From positions 29,230 through 93,229 of the forward strand of contig JAIPUZ010000103.1 of assembly GCA_022833215.1 (NCBI GenBank): a stretch of 64,000 bases of DNA, written 5' to 3'. Below the pieces are notes generated by a model. It was not told the DNA's origin. It was given only the letters and a program-made list of their open reading frames with translations, and did not search any database. Below, piece after piece: positions 1 through 9,303 of the stretch (the stretch's first letter is position 1; each line of letters opens with the position of its first letter). The DNA comes from Mesorhizobium sp. (GTDB taxonomy: Bacteria > Pseudomonadota > Alphaproteobacteria > Rhizobiales > Rhizobiaceae). Both the position numbers and the translations under genes were made by a program.

Positions 1-2
1 AA

Positions 3-554
3 TGGGCAGAGCGCGACGGCGACCGCTGGCTGGTGGTGGACGCCACCCGGGAGTCGCTGGAAGCGCTGCCCGACTTCGACCGCCGGGCCTATGACGTGGC
101 GCCAGCCGCTTCCGCCGACACGTCCGGAGCCGCGCCTGCGGTAACGCCGACTGCCGATACGGCAACCAACACGGAAGCCCCGACCGATGCGACCGAGACG
201 GCCGCGATCGACAAGTCGGCGCTGACCGAGGTGCAGATGACGGACATTACGGCCAAGGATCTTGAAGGGACGACCGTCTATGGCGCCGACGACGCCAAGG
301 TGGGAGACATCGGCGATGCCGTGCTCACCCCCGACGGTCAGGTCGATGCCGTGATCATCGATGTCGGCGGCTTCCTCGGCATAGGCTCGAAGCCGGTGGC
401 GGTCGGCATGGACACGTTCAGGGTGATGGCCGACAAGGACGGCAGGAAATATCTCTACACCGAGTTCACCAGGGAGCAGCTTGAGGCGCATCCCGCCTAT
501 GACAAGGAAACCTATGCCGCCAATCGCGAACAGCAGAGGCTGATGGTGCGGTAA
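3..554 (+). CDS. PRC-barrel domain protein, 5' end missing
   Basis: The reading frame is already open at the first bases, so the true start lies before the window; an internal GTG at 33 is unlikely to be the start. The visible part begins with a segment (WLVVDATRESLEALPDFDRR) that resembles the end of a PRC-barrel repeat. An acidic Ala/Thr/Pro-rich linker follows, and then a full PRC-barrel-like unit (TDITAKDLEGTTVYG..., VGDIGDAVLTPDGQVDAVIIDVGGFLGIGSKPVAV) that closes with a similar TREQLEAHPAYDKETY stretch. The protein therefore probably carries two repeats. PRC-barrels are small beta domains found in RNA-processing and photosynthetic proteins; rhizobial members are often exported. No function can be assigned here. 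A clear terminator follows. Confidence 0.75.
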   Translation, partial: WAERDGDRWLVVDATRESLEALPDFDRRAYDVAPAASADTSGAAPAVTPTADTATNTEAPTDATETAAIDKSALTEVQMTDITAKDLEGTTVYGADDAKVGDIGDAVLTPDGQVDAVIIDVGGFLGIGSKPVAVGMDTFRVMADKDGRKYLYTEFTREQLEAHPAYDKETYAANREQQRLMVR

Positions 555-575
555 GGCTTCGGTTGCCAGGCAGGG

Positions 576-610
576 AAAGGGCCCCGTCTTTTCAGGCGCG
601 GGCCCTTTTC
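576..610 (+). terminator. Rho-independent terminator after PRC-barrel gene
   Basis: A hairpin with arms AAAGGGCCC (576-584) and GGGCCCTTT (600-608) is followed by T residues. It lies 20 bases after the stop codon of the PRC-barrel gene. Confidence 0.8.
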
Positions 611-729
611 ATCGCCTTTACCGGATGGCTTGCGATACCCATGTCGGAGCTGGCTTGACCTCACGGTCATAAGCGTATTTCCGTAGTCGAGCCGCCGGAA
701 CCGCAAAAAGCAATGCGAGGAGCATCGGA

Positions 730-1029
730 ATGAGCGAACAGCTTGCGGAAATCGAACTGGAGGAAAGCGGCTCGAAGGGACGCTATGTGCTGCGCGGGCC
801 GGATGGCGCCGAAGCGGAACTGACCTTCACCACGGTTGGAGACCAGCAGCTTATCATCGATCATACCGGCGTGCCGGATGCATTTCGGGGGCAGGGTGCC
901 GGGTTGCGGCTGGTCAGCCGCGCTGTGGAAGACGCACGCATCTCGGGCAGGAAAATCATTCCGCTTTGTCCTTTCGCGGCGGCGCAGTTCCGCCGGCACC
1001 CCGAATGGGCGGACGTACTGAAGCAGTAA
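730..1029 (+). CDS. Small GNAT-fold N-acetyltransferase (YidJ/Acetyltransf_CG type)
   Basis: This 99-residue protein matches the short GNAT subfamily in which only the acetyl-CoA-binding core is kept. It has GRYVL and a PDG turn near residues 17-26, then beta strands, an RGQGAGLRLV acetyl-CoA loop (about residues 54-63), and the family ending PLCPFAAAQFRRHPEWADVL. Human GNAT-like CTL1 and bacterial YidJ share this layout; the substrate is unknown. The ATG at 730 follows a GAGGAG element. A paralogue lies immediately downstream (1044-1334) and is broken, so this copy is the only intact one of the pair. Confidence 0.85.
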   Translation: MSEQLAEIELEESGSKGRYVLRGPDGAEAELTFTTVGDQQLIIDHTGVPDAFRGQGAGLRLVSRAVEDARISGRKIIPLCPFAAAQFRRHPEWADVLKQ

Positions 1030-1043
1030 AAGCAGGGTTGGCT

Positions 1044-1334
1044 ATGGAACCGGAAATCCAAAATGTCGAGAATGGCGGCAAGGGCCGCTATGTGCTGGCC
1101 ATGCCGGACGGCGAGGAAGCTTAGCTGACCTATGTGCGCAGCGGTCCCGCGCACATATCGGTCGACTACAGTTTCGTTCCGCCCTCGGCGCGCGGAAAAG
1201 GCGTGGGGGCGCGGCTGGTCGCCCATGCCGTCGAGCATGCGCGCAGCAGCGGCACGCGCATCACGCCGGTTTGCGGCTACGTTGCGGCCGAATTCCGCCG
1301 CCACAAGGAATGGACGGATGTGCTGGCCCCATAG
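1044..1334 (+). pseudogene. Second copy of the small GNAT acetyltransferase, broken by one TAG
   Basis: Translation from the ATG at 1044 gives a paralogue of the gene at 730 (GKGRYVLAMPDGEEA, then LTYVRSG, PPSARGKGVGARLV, and the ending CGYVAAEFRRHKEWTDVLAP). An in-frame TAG at 1122-1124 splits it after codon 26. In the intact neighbour the same position is GAG (Glu in AEAELTF), so a single G-to-T change explains the stop. The remaining 70 codons are open and conserved, including the acetyl-CoA loop, which suggests recent inactivation. Internal restart at a GTG near 1134 would lose the first strands. Sequencing error cannot be excluded. Confidence 0.8.
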
Positions 1335-1678
1335 CGGCCATTGATGGGTGGCCATCGATTGGCATGGCAGCCCTCCCATCGCGCCGACCGCACTGTTTCT
1401 TAAGTCTTGGGCCCTACAAAGTCAGGCGTGACAAAATGGGAGCAAGACCGGGTGCGCTTTTCCGCGGCCATCATTGACGAGCGGCCCCGGCGGCCCGCAG
1501 AGGCGCCGCCCCCAGCCGGCATAACATTGCCGGTCCGGTCTGTTTTTCTGCCGCAACTGCGCAATGCCGGCCGGGTCAGCCTGTCGGCAAGATGCTTCGG
1601 CCGCTGGCAGGCGTCCGTCATGCGCCGGCTTTTCGATGCGGTCGTCGCCCGCCCCAATGTTGCAGGGCGTTCCCGATA
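1335..1678. other. Gap without a recognised gene
   Basis: These 344 bases lie between the broken acetyltransferase and the BioF2-like gene. Short open frames cross it, including an in-frame upstream extension of the next gene from 1592, but none encodes recognisable protein. I see no tRNA and no clear terminator or promoter. Confidence 0.5.
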
Positions 1679-2965
1679 ATGGCCGCCGTTCCGCTGATCG
1701 AGGAAACCAGCGGCGGGCCTGCCGGCACGCTGGTTTCCGGTCTGGCAGGGCTGGTACGTGCGGGCGCGGACCCGGCACAGCTCGAACTGCTCACGAGCCG
1801 TCGTCCGCAACGCACGCTTGCCATCTATCCGGCCACGGCGGGTTTCGAGCTCGTCGATGAGCTCGATTATCTCGGTGCGCGAACCATCGAGCCGAATGTC
1901 TTCTTCAATCCGCGGTTCCTGGCGCCCGCCATGCCGCGTCTGGAAGATCGTGAAGTGCGGCTGGCGGTTATCCGCGACGGCGATGAATATCGCTCGCGCC
2001 TGCGCCTGCTGATGCCGTTTTCCATCGAGCGTCCCAATGTGCCGCTCGGGGTGCCGGTTCTGCGCGCCTGGTCGAACCCGTTCGGGCCGGTTGGCACGCC
2101 GTTGGTCGACCACGACGATCCGCTGGGCGTGCTGGAGGATCTTTTCGCGATACTGGCGCGGCCGCACCTGCGCATGCCCAGAGTGCTGGTGTTGCCGGAC
2201 ATGCGGCTGGAGGGGCCGATGGCGCGCGCCCTGCAATCGACCGCCGAGGCGCTGCAACTCACCCTTATCGCCGCCGACGAGGTCGAGCGGCCGGTGCTGG
2301 ACAGCGATCTGGACGGCGAAGCCTATCTCAAGGCTTCGCTGCGGCCGCATCATTTTCGCGAATTCCGGCGCCTGCGCCGGCGTCTTGAGGAGCTTGGTGC
2401 GGTTACGCACGAGGTCGCGCGCACGCCCGATGAGGTGCGCCCCGCCATGGAGAGCTTCCTCGCCCTCGAGGCCGCAGGCTGGAAAGGCCGCAAGGGCACG
2501 GCGATGACGGTCGACCGCTATCAGGCCGCCTTTGCGCGCGAGGCCGTCCACAGGCTTTCCGAACGCGACATGTGCCGTATTCATTCGCTCAGGCTCGACG
2601 GGCGTGTCGTCGCCAGCCTCGTCGTGTTCGTGGAGCAGGGCGTCGCCTACACGTGGAAGACGGCCTATGACGAGAACCTCGCCGCCTTTTCACCGGGCAC
2701 GCTGCTGATGCTCGACGTCACCCGTCAGCATCTGGAGGATCCCAATATCGACTTCACGGATTCCTGCGCGGCGCCCGCTCATCCGGTGATGAGCCGGTTG
2801 TGGGCCGAACGGCGGCGCATGGGAACCTTCATCGTCGGCCTTACCCCTGCCGCCGACCGTGCCACCCGCCAGGCTGCCTCGCAGATGCACCTCTATCGCG
2901 AGGCACGCAATGTGATGCGCGGCCTGCGCAACAAGGCCCGCCGCCTCGTCCGAAGGGGATCGTAG
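1679..2965 (+). CDS. GNAT protein of the BioF2/CelD-BcsL-like family
   Basis: This predicted 428-residue protein has the two-part GNAT layout of the BioF2-like acetyltransferases often named CelD or BcsL. The N-terminal half is variable. The C-terminal half contains LRPHHFREFRRLRRRLEELG (about residues 220-240), FLALEAAGWKGRKGTAM, a central strand (SLRLDGRVVASLVVFV), YTWKTAYDENLAAFSPGTLL and a closing DFTDSCAAPAHPVMSRLWAERR. The WKGRKGTA and SPGTLL motifs are typical of this family, which has been linked to exopolysaccharide or cellulose acylation; the substrate here is unknown. The ATG at 1679 was preferred over an in-frame ATG at 1592 because the extra 29 residues are low-complexity. No polysaccharide genes flank it. 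Confidence 0.75.
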   Translation: MAAVPLIEETSGGPAGTLVSGLAGLVRAGADPAQLELLTSRRPQRTLAIYPATAGFELVDELDYLGARTIEPNVFFNPRFLAPAMPRLEDREVRLAVIRDGDEYRSRLRLLMPFSIERPNVPLGVPVLRAWSNPFGPVGTPLVDHDDPLGVLEDLFAILARPHLRMPRVLVLPDMRLEGPMARALQSTAEALQLTLIAADEVERPVLDSDLDGEAYLKASLRPHHFREFRRLRRRLEELGAVTHEVARTPDEVRPAMESFLALEAAGWKGRKGTAMTVDRYQAAFAREAVHRLSERDMCRIHSLRLDGRVVASLVVFVEQGVAYTWKTAYDENLAAFSPGTLLMLDVTRQHLEDPNIDFTDSCAAPAHPVMSRLWAERRRMGTFIVGLTPAADRATRQAASQMHLYREARNVMRGLRNKARRLVRRGS

Positions 2966-3081
2966 ACGGGGCGGAGCCGTTTTCCGGGCGCAAGCGGTGA
3001 TACGCTTCCATCAAATTTCCCGGCCTGCGAGACCGTCACGCCGGAGCGATGAAGGAAGGGGTCGTCACGGGATATGGAAAA

Positions 3082-3168
3082 TGGTGCGGGCGGTCGGACT
3101 CGAACCGACATATCCGTAAGGACGGCGGATTTTGAGTCCGCTGCGTCTACCAGTTCCGCCACGCCCGC
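3082..3168 (-). tRNA. tRNA-Leu (CAA anticodon)
   Basis: The minus strand folds into a class II tRNA of 87 nt including an encoded CCA (3084-3082). The acceptor stem pairs GCGGGCG with CGCCCGC, with discriminator A. The D-arm has the leucine-type GGCGGAACTGGTAGACGC. The anticodon stem GCGGA/TCCGC encloses the loop CTCAAAA, giving anticodon CAA, which reads UUG. A long variable arm and the T-arm GGTTCGAGTCC follow. Confidence 0.95.
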
Positions 3169-3212
3169 ACGGTGCCTGACGGCATGAGCAGAAAGCTCAT
3201 TCCAGCGCGCGG

Positions 3213-3239
3213 ACTATAGGTTCGCGCATTGCTCGTCAA
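3213..3239 (-). promoter_or_regulatory. Candidate promoter of tRNA-Leu
   Basis: On the minus strand TTGACG (3239-3234) lies 15 bases before TATAGT (3218-3213), about 45 bases upstream of the mature tRNA 5' end. The spacing is slightly short for a sigma-70 promoter, so this is tentative. Confidence 0.45.
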
Positions 3240-3358
3240 CTGGTCAGTTGCCGGATGAGGGCATGAACCGGCGGTGCGCATCAAGCGATCGTGATCCTCG
3301 GCCATTGTGCCATCGCAATTTTCTTCTTATGCATGCGGCGCACATTTCGAGGGCCTTC

Positions 3359-3946
3359 ATGCTTCGCGGACTCTACGACTGGACCCTGTCGCTCGCGGCA
3401 AGGAAATCGGCCGAATGGTGGCTGGCCTTCATCGCTTTCGTGGAAAGCTCCGTTTTCCTCGTTCCTGCGGACGTGCTCTATCTGCCCATGGCGCTGTCAC
3501 GGCCGGACCGGGCCTATCGATATGCTCTGGTTGCCACGGTCGCGTCTGTTCTCGGCGGCATAGCAGGCTGGTTCCTCGGCCACTATGCCTATGAGGCGCT
3601 GGCGAAGCCGGTTCTGGAGTTTTACGGCAAATACGAGCAGTTCGAGGCGCTGCGCCTGTCGTCCGGCATCGGCTTCATCATCCTGATGCTGGTCACGTCG
3701 GGCCTCGCCCATCTGCCGCCCATCAAGGTGGTGACGATCCTGTCGGGCGTCATCGGCGTCAATCTGCTGCTCTTTGTCCTACTCGCCATCGTCGCCCGCG
3801 GGGCCCGCTTCTTCTTCCTCGCCTGGCTTTTGCGCCGCTATGGCGAACCGATCCGCGAGTTCATCGAAAAACGCCTCGGCACAATCGCAGCGGCAGGCGC
3901 GGCCGCCCTAATTCTGCTCTACCTTCTGGTCAGATATGCGCACTGA
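3359..3946 (+). CDS. DedA/YqaA-family inner-membrane protein
   Basis: This 195-residue multi-pass membrane protein looks like a YqaA-type member of the DedA/SNARE-associated superfamily, implicated in lipid flipping and membrane homeostasis. Visible features are FVESSVFLVPADVLYLPMAL (about residues 26-45, the conserved acidic and proline re-entrant segment), GGIAGWFLGHYAYEAL, and two further hydrophobic spans near the C-terminus. The ATG at 3359 gives the usual short N-terminus; in-frame ATGs at 3329 and 3248 would add residues without similarity that I recognise. dsbB starts 19 bases downstream on the same strand, so the two may be co-transcribed. Confidence 0.8.
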   Translation: MLRGLYDWTLSLAARKSAEWWLAFIAFVESSVFLVPADVLYLPMALSRPDRAYRYALVATVASVLGGIAGWFLGHYAYEALAKPVLEFYGKYEQFEALRLSSGIGFIILMLVTSGLAHLPPIKVVTILSGVIGVNLLLFVLLAIVARGARFFFLAWLLRRYGEPIREFIEKRLGTIAAAGAAALILLYLLVRYAH

Positions 3947-3964
3947 CTATCAGGAATCAGCCGT

Positions 3965-4498
3965 ATGACCGAAGCCGAAATCGCCGCCGCACAACGCCGG
4001 CCGCTCTACACCGCTCTCTTCCTTGCCGCCGCCATGGCAGCGACAGTTGGGACGGCGCTGGGCTTCCAGTACATAGGCGGATACATTCCCTGCAAGCTTT
4101 GCTACGAGCAACGCATTCCATACTATATCGGCGTGCCGCTGATGTTGCTGGCCGCGTTGGCGGCGTGGCTCAGGATGCCGGCCTGGATCGTTCGCACGCT
4201 GCTGGCCGCGGGCGGCCTGCTGATGGCATATGGACTCTATCTCGGCGTCTATCATTCGGGCGTGGAGTGGGGCTGGTGGCCCGGCCCGACCGACTGCACC
4301 AACATAGCCGGCCCGGTCGACACGGGCGGCAACGGCATACTCGACGCGCTCGACCAGTTCGTGCCGCCGTCCTGCGACAAGGCCGCGCTGCGCATCCTCG
4401 GCCTGTCCATGGCCGGCTGGAATGCCATCGCCAGCCTCGTGCTTGCAGCCATCGCATTCCTCGGCGCCTTCCGGGGAGTTTCTGCGCGGGGCAAGTGA
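3965..4498 (+). CDS. dsbB: Disulfide bond formation protein B (DsbB)
   Basis: DsbB is the inner-membrane quinone reductase that reoxidises periplasmic DsbA. The 177-residue sequence shows four hydrophobic spans, the first redox pair as IPCKLCYEQR (C43, C46) and the second pair C112 (PTDCTN) and C138 (PPSCDK) in the second periplasmic loop. Both pairs needed for electron relay are present, and YEQR following CxxC is the family hallmark. The gene follows the DedA-like gene closely on the same strand. No dsbA is visible in the window. Confidence 0.93.
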   Translation: MTEAEIAAAQRRPLYTALFLAAAMAATVGTALGFQYIGGYIPCKLCYEQRIPYYIGVPLMLLAALAAWLRMPAWIVRTLLAAGGLLMAYGLYLGVYHSGVEWGWWPGPTDCTNIAGPVDTGGNGILDALDQFVPPSCDKAALRILGLSMAGWNAIASLVLAAIAFLGAFRGVSARGK

Positions 4499-4547
4499 GG
4501 AGGGGCGTGCATCGGCCTTATCCCCTTGTTCGGGAACCGGATTCATC

Positions 4548-4579
4548 CACAAACCGGATTCCACTTCAGGGTCCGATGT
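4548..4579. repeat. Degenerate copy of the palindromic intergenic repeat
   Basis: The segment containing AACCGGATTCCACTT followed by GGTCCGATG is the reverse-complement match of the palindrome at 26218-26256, but its left arm is degraded. It shares the core with the longer elements at 43833 and 56749. Confidence 0.6.
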
Positions 4580-4610
4580 TCTATAGCTTGCCAAACCATC
4601 GGGGGATGCC

Positions 4611-5186
4611 ATGACAGCCATTTCGCGCATTCTCGTGTTTGCCGGGTCGGTCCGCAGCGGCGCCTTCAGCGGCAGGACGGCCGATGCGGCGCAGAAGGCA
4701 CTTGCCCTTCAGGGCGCCGAGGTGACCCGCATTTCGCTGCTCGACTATCCGCTGCCGATCTACGATCAGGACCTCGAGAAGGAAGAAGGCATTCCGCAAA
4801 ACGCCATGAAGCTGGCGCGGCTGATCGCCAGCCATGACGGCGTGCTGATCGCCACGCCGGAATATAACGGTTCCGTGCCGCCACTGCTCAAGAACACGAT
4901 CGACTGGCTGAGCCGCGTTCGCCGCGACGGAGACAAGGTGCTCAAACCCCTGGCCGGGAAGGCAGTCGGGCTGTGCTCGTCCTCAGAGGGGCAGTTCGCC
5001 GGTATCCGCGCCATCAATCATCTGCGCGCCATTCTGCTGCGCTGCCAGATGGATGTCGTGACACCCGAGTGCTCGGTGCCGCGCGGCGGTGAGGCCTTCG
5101 ACGACAAGGGCGACTTCCGCGACGATCGTCTCCGGCAGACGATGGAGCGCGTGACGGGTGCGCTTATCGAACAGACCGCACTTTGA
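4611..5186 (+). CDS. NADPH-dependent FMN reductase family flavoprotein
   Basis: This 191-residue protein has a flavodoxin-like fold of the NADPH-dependent FMN reductase/ChrR family, which uses NAD(P)H and FMN to reduce quinones, chromate or azo compounds. The FMN phosphate loop reads [15 protein letters not shown] (residues 10-24), and the second flavin motif is [20 protein letters not shown]. The [19 protein letters not shown] segment fits the third flavin loop. Length agrees with the family. The stop codon overlaps a TTG four codons upstream of pyrF's better start, so this gene and pyrF are probably transcribed together. Confidence 0.85.
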   Translation: MTAISRILVFAGSVRSGAFSGRTADAAQKALALQGAEVTRISLLDYPLPIYDQDLEKEEGIPQNAMKLARLIASHDGVLIATPEYNGSVPPLLKNTIDWLSRVRRDGDKVLKPLAGKAVGLCSSSEGQFAGIRAINHLRAILLRCQMDVVTPECSVPRGGEAFDDKGDFRDDRLRQTMERVTGALIEQTAL

Positions 5187-5200
5187 GCAAGGATGCAAAG

Positions 5201-5902
5201 ATGACCGAAACCCGCGAGATGAAGGACCACCTGATCGTGGGACTGGACGTGCCGGGCGTGGCGGAGGCCGCGCAGGTGGTGCGCGATCTGGAGGGCGTCG
5301 TGTCCTTCTACAAGATCGGATATCAGCTCGCCTTCGCGGGTGGGCTGGACTTCGCCCGCGAACTCGCCGCTTCGGGGAACAAGGTGTTCCTCGACATGAA
5401 GTTGCTCGACATAGACAACACCGTCGCCAAAGGCGTGGAGAACATCGTGCGCATGGGCGTGTCCATGCTGACGCTGCACGCCTACCCCAAGGCCATGCGG
5501 GCGGCGGTGGAGGCAGCGCGCGGCAGCGATCTGTGCCTGCTCGGAGTCACCGTGCTGACCTCGATGGACGAGCAGGACGTGATCGAGGCCGGCTACGAGT
5601 TCGATCCGCACACGCTGGTGCTGCGGCGGGCCGAGCAGGCGCTGCATGCCGGCATGGGCGGCATCGTCTGCTCCGCGCAGGAGACCGAGGCCGTGCGCCG
5701 GATCGTCGGCCCCGACATGGCGGTGGTGACGCCGGGCATCCGGCCGGCGGGCGCGGACCATGGCGACCAGAAGCGTGTCGTTACGCCGCGCGAAGCCATG
5801 CGCAACGGATCCAGCCATCTGGTCGTGGCGCGTCCGATCATCGGAGCGGTTGACAGGCGGGCTGCGGCACAGGCTATTCTGGACGACATGCGCGCTGCCT
5901 GA
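5201..5902 (+). CDS. pyrF: Orotidine 5'-phosphate decarboxylase
   Basis: PyrF converts OMP to UMP in the last step of de novo pyrimidine synthesis. The 233-residue TIM barrel starts with LIVGLDVPG, carries the catalytic Lys/Asp array in [16 protein letters not shown], and has the phosphate loop [18 protein letters not shown] near the C-terminus followed by VVARPI. The ATG at 5201 is preceded by AAGGA at proper distance; an upstream in-frame TTG at 5183 overlaps the previous stop codon but has no good ribosome binding site. DUF1330 follows 36 bases later. Confidence 0.95.
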   Translation: MTETREMKDHLIVGLDVPGVAEAAQVVRDLEGVVSFYKIGYQLAFAGGLDFARELAASGNKVFLDMKLLDIDNTVAKGVENIVRMGVSMLTLHAYPKAMRAAVEAARGSDLCLLGVTVLTSMDEQDVIEAGYEFDPHTLVLRRAEQALHAGMGGIVCSAQETEAVRRIVGPDMAVVTPGIRPAGADHGDQKRVVTPREAMRNGSSHLVVARPIIGAVDRRAAAQAILDDMRAA

Positions 5903-5938
5903 GCGCGACGCTGAAATTACCGGAGGAAATTCGCCATC

Positions 5939-6226
5939 ATGCCCAAGGGATACTGGATCGCTCGCGTCGATATTCGCGATCCCGAGCGTTACAAGGATTA
6001 TGTTGCCGCCGCCAGGGTGGCTTTCGAGCGTTTCGGGGCGAAGTTCCTTGCGCGTGGCGGCAATCATGAGGTGGCTGAGGGGCCGGGACGCGCCCGCAAC
6101 GTCATCATCGAATTCGATTCGCTGGCGATCGCGCAGGAATGCTATCACTCGCCGGAATATCAGATCGCCGCTGCCATCCGCCAGCAGGTGGCCGATGGCG
6201 AGATCGTTCTGGTGGAAGGCGCCTGA
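5939..6226 (+). CDS. DUF1330 family protein
   Basis: This 95-residue protein of the ferredoxin-like alpha/beta-barrel DUF1330 family has characteristic YWIARVDIRDPERYKDYV at the start, GGNHEVAEGPGRARNVIIEFDS in the middle, and the YHSPEYQIAAAIR helix. No reaction is established for the family. A GGAGG ribosome binding site lies nine bases before the ATG. A hairpin terminator follows and separates it from hslU on the other strand. Confidence 0.9.
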   Translation: MPKGYWIARVDIRDPERYKDYVAAARVAFERFGAKFLARGGNHEVAEGPGRARNVIIEFDSLAIAQECYHSPEYQIAAAIRQQVADGEIVLVEGA

Positions 6227-6248
6227 GCGGCGAACTTCCCGCGCTTTA

Positions 6249-6290
6249 AAAAATGCCGCAGTCCGGTTCGGACCCGCGGCATTTTCTTTT
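6249..6290. terminator. Bidirectional terminator between DUF1330 gene and hslU
   Basis: Arms AAATGCCGC (6251-6259) and GCGGCATTT (6276-6284) are flanked by A-rich sequence on the left and T-rich sequence on the right, so the hairpin can stop both convergent transcripts. Confidence 0.8.
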
Positions 6291-6306
6291 GTGCGGTTCG
6301 CCGCGC

Positions 6307-7617
6307 TTACAGGATGAAGCGCGACAGGTCGGTGTTCTTCGACAGGTCGCCGACATGCTTCTGGACATAGGCGGCATCGATGGTGACTGTCGTGCCGTCG
6401 CGGTCTGGCGCTTCGAAGGAAATCTCGTCCAGCACCCGTTCCATCACGGTTTGCAGGCGGCGCGCGCCGATGTTCTCGACCGTTGAATTGAGGTCGACGG
6501 CGATGCCGGCCAGCGCGTCGATGGCGTCGTCGGTGAATTCCAGCGATACGCCTTCCGTTCCCATCAGCGCCACATATTGCTTGATGAGGCTGGCTTCGGT
6601 TTCCGTCAGGATGCGCACGAAGTCTTCCTTCTCCAGCGCGCGCAGCTCCACACGGATCGGCAGGCGGCCCTGAAGCTCGGGCAGCAGGTCCGAGGGCTTG
6701 GAAACATGGAAGGCGCCCGAGGCGATGAAGAGGATGTGGTCGGTCTTCACCGGCCCGTATTTGGTCGCCACGGTGGTGCCTTCGACCAGCGGCAGCAGGT
6801 CGCGCTGCACGCCCTCGCGCGAGGGACCGCCCGAAATGTCGGAGCGGGCGGCGATCTTGTCGATCTCGTCGAGGAAGACGATGCCGTCATTGGACGCCGA
6901 TTCCAGCGAGCGGCGCACGACCTCGTCCTGGTCGAGCAGCTTGTCGGACTCGTCGGCGATGAGGATGTCGTAGGACTCCTTGACCGTGGTCTTGCGCGTC
7001 TTCGTGCGCTGGCCGCCCATGGCCTTGGACAGCATGTCGTTGATGTTGAGCACGCCGATATTGGCGCCGGGCATGCCGGGAATCTCGAAGCCGGGCATGC
7101 CGCCGGTGCCGGTGTCGGCCACCTCGACCTCGATCTCCTTATCGTCCAGCTCGCCCTCGCGCAGCTTCTTGCGGAAAGAGTCGCGGGTCGCGGGCGATGC
7201 GGTCTTGCCGACGAGGGCTTCCAGAACGCGCTCCTCGGCGTTGAGATGGGCGCGGGCCTTCACGTCCTCGCGCATCTTCTCGCGCGTCAGCACGATGGCC
7301 ACCTCGACCAGATCGCGCACGATCTGCTCGACATCGCGCCCGACATAGCCGACCTCGGTGAACTTGGTGGCCTCGACCTTGACGAAGGGCGCCTGGGCGA
7401 GCTTTGCCAGCCGGCGCGAAATCTCGGTCTTGCCGACGCCGGTGGGGCCGATCATCAGGATGTTCTTCGGCATCACCTCTTCGCGCATCTGGCCGTCGAG
7501 CTGCTGGCGGCGCCAGCGGTTGCGCAAGGCGATGGCCACGGCGCGCTTGGCGTCCTTCTGGCCGATGATGAAGCGGTCGAGCTCGGAAACGATCTCGCGG
7601 GGGGAAAAATTGCTCAT
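6307..7617 (-). CDS. hslU: ATP-dependent protease ATPase subunit HslU
   Basis: HslU (ClpY) is the AAA+ unfoldase that feeds substrates to the HslV peptidase. The 436-residue protein has the N-terminal [16 protein letters not shown] motif, Walker [10 protein letters not shown] (about residues 60-68), a central I-domain of about 100 residues, Walker [13 protein letters not shown], and the C-terminal sensor-2 region ending NTDLSRFIL, the tail that docks into HslV. The ATG at 7617 gives the standard length; upstream in-frame residues are not conserved. hslV lies upstream on the same strand, separated by one acetyltransferase and two membrane-protein genes. Confidence 0.96.
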   Translation of the reverse strand: MSNFSPREIVSELDRFIIGQKDAKRAVAIALRNRWRRQQLDGQMREEVMPKNILMIGPTGVGKTEISRRLAKLAQAPFVKVEATKFTEVGYVGRDVEQIVRDLVEVAIVLTREKMREDVKARAHLNAEERVLEALVGKTASPATRDSFRKKLREGELDDKEIEVEVADTGTGGMPGFEIPGMPGANIGVLNINDMLSKAMGGQRTKTRKTTVKESYDILIADESDKLLDQDEVVRRSLESASNDGIVFLDEIDKIAARSDISGGPSREGVQRDLLPLVEGTTVATKYGPVKTDHILFIASGAFHVSKPSDLLPELQGRLPIRVELRALEKEDFVRILTETEASLIKQYVALMGTEGVSLEFTDDAIDALAGIAVDLNSTVENIGARRLQTVMERVLDEISFEAPDRDGTTVTIDAAYVQKHVGDLSKNTDLSRFIL

Positions 7618-7648
7618 ATTCGATAACTCATGACACGGCAGGTGTCGC

Positions 7649-8713
7649 TTATGTATGAGATGGAAGCCGCTGTACAAGAGCGGCCGGCAACAGGGCGAAC
7701 AGGCGACGCCGCAGCGCATGCCAGCCGGCGCTCAGCAGCAGCACCAGCGCGCCCAGCACCAGAAGGGTCAGCGGCACCACGCTTTCGCCCAGGCCGATCT
7801 GCCTGACCAGCGAGCCGAAGGCGATGCCCGCATAGGAGAGGCCGGACACCAGAATGGCGCGCCGGTCCACCAGCACAGCCACCGCAGCAAGCCCGAGGAA
7901 GATGGCCAGCACGCCGAGCGATGTGGCGGCATTCAGATTGCCGGAGGCGACCAGCCCGCTGATCAGCGGGTGAACGACCAGGGGTGCCGCCAGCATGTGG
8001 AGCCAGAAGGCGATGTCGGTGCGCCGCGTCTGGCGCTGCGGATCGCTGAGGTCGAAGCGCATGGCAAGCGCGAAGACCGCAATGCCGCAGACGAGCAGGA
8101 CAGGGCGCAGGAAGCGTTCGGCGAAATCGGGGGCAATGGCGATCACCAGCGCCAGAACGCTGGCAACGAGGGCGGCCACGCCGGCGGCGAAGGTGATGGG
8201 GATGCGAAATCGCCGGTAATGCAGTGCCGTGGCGGCAATGGTGGCAAGCCCGGCGATCACCACCGGCCAGCTGTCATCCGAAACCGCGGAGACGTTGAAG
8301 GCTTCGGCGCCGGCCATGACGATCAGTGTCGCTGAGAATACGGAGGCGGCGTAAACGAGCAGCAGCACGATGCTGGGCAGCGCCATGCGGCGCTTGCGCG
8401 TGAAATATTCGGCCAGCAGCCAGCTTGCCAGCGCCGCGGTGAAGCCGGCCCCGGCCCCGCCGATCCATTCGAGAGCGAAATAGGACAGCGCTCCGAGAAA
8501 GAGGGCAATGCCGATGGTGACGAAGATGTCGCCGAAGCCATTGATGAAGCGGAATTTCTCGTCATCGACGGGCGCTTCGGCCGGCACGCCAGCGGCGGTG
8601 TTTTCCAGATAGCGCAGCATTTCGACCTGCCAGAGCGTCAGCACGCCCTGCGCGACGGCGCGCTCCAGCGTATTGCCGGAGATGGCGGTCTTGTCCGATA
8701 TCGCGGCCGCCAT
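7649..8713 (-). CDS. Multi-pass membrane protein, DUF2157-like
   Basis: This 354-residue protein has a short soluble head ([22 protein letters not shown], compatible with the DUF2157 N-terminal helix pair), followed by about ten hydrophobic spans from residue 60 onward. The ATG at 8713 overlaps the stop codon of the upstream DUF2585 gene (ATGA) and has AGGGAGG six bases before it, so the two genes are translationally coupled. An in-frame ATG at 8731 is possible but lies inside the upstream gene. I recognise no transporter signature; function is unknown and the family call is moderately secure. Confidence 0.65.
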   Translation of the reverse strand: MAAAISDKTAISGNTLERAVAQGVLTLWQVEMLRYLENTAAGVPAEAPVDDEKFRFINGFGDIFVTIGIALFLGALSYFALEWIGGAGAGFTAALASWLLAEYFTRKRRMALPSIVLLLVYAASVFSATLIVMAGAEAFNVSAVSDDSWPVVIAGLATIAATALHYRRFRIPITFAAGVAALVASVLALVIAIAPDFAERFLRPVLLVCGIAVFALAMRFDLSDPQRQTRRTDIAFWLHMLAAPLVVHPLISGLVASGNLNAATSLGVLAIFLGLAAVAVLVDRRAILVSGLSYAGIAFGSLVRQIGLGESVVPLTLLVLGALVLLLSAGWHALRRRLFALLPAALVQRLPSHT

Positions 8714-9303
8714 CACAGGCCTCCCTGCCATGCCTTCACCGACTCAAGCGGATAGACCAGCATCAGCACGTTGAGTGTCAGGTTGTCGCGGATGAGATAG
8801 CCGACGATCAGTTCGGCGGCCACGGCCAGCGTCACGGTGAGCCAGATGGGCAGACGGGCTGCGAGGAAGAAGCCGAACACCATGAACAGCGTGTCGGAAA
8901 CGGAATTGATGATGCTGTCGCCGAAGTAATCCAGCGAAATCGTCGCCTCGCGATAGCGGTTGATGATGATCGGGCTGTTTTCGAGGATTTCCCATGCGGC
9001 TTCGAGCAGGATGGCGAAGGACAGCCGTGTCCATACGGTAGAGCTGCGGAACAGCGCCCGGAACAGCAGGTAGAACAGGAAGCCGTGGATGATGTGCGAG
9101 AAGGTGTACCAGTCGGCGATATGCTGGGAGTTCTCAGAACTCACCACCACGCCGTGCCACAGCTTCACATAGCCGCATTTGCAGATCCAGATGTGCCCCA
9201 TGAGGCGCAGGATCGCGGCCTGCGCGGCGACCAGCAGCGCCGCCGCCAGCAGGCCCGCCTTCCAGTCCAGTCCCCAGATCGGGCGTTCGTGCGGTGCGGT
9301 CAT
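8713..9303 (-). CDS. DUF2585 (UPF0314) family membrane protein
   Basis: This 196-residue membrane protein belongs to the alphaproteobacterial UPF0314/DUF2585 family. Signature segments are [39 protein letters not shown], and [20 protein letters not shown], followed by [14 protein letters not shown]. The conserved Cys pair, His and acidic residues in the membrane region hint at a catalytic or metal site, but no activity has been established to my knowledge. The start at 9303 gives the usual N-terminus; an in-frame ATG at 9339 is an alternative. Its stop overlaps the next gene's start. Confidence 0.8.
   Translation of the reverse strand: MTAPHERPIWGLDWKAGLLAAALLVAAQAAILRLMGHIWICKCGYVKLWHGVVVSSENSQHIADWYTFSHIIHGFLFYLLFRALFRSSTVWTRLSFAILLEAAWEILENSPIIINRYREATISLDYFGDSIINSVSDTLFMVFGFFLAARLPIWLTVTLAVAAELIVGYLIRDNLTLNVLMLVYPLESVKAWQGGL

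Noticed and set aside
1122-1124. Possible recoded TAG (read-through or pyrrolysine) in the second acetyltransferase gene
   Set aside because: The paralogue has GAG there, so a point mutation is the simpler account. No pyl gene is visible and prfA encodes a normal UAG-reading RF1.
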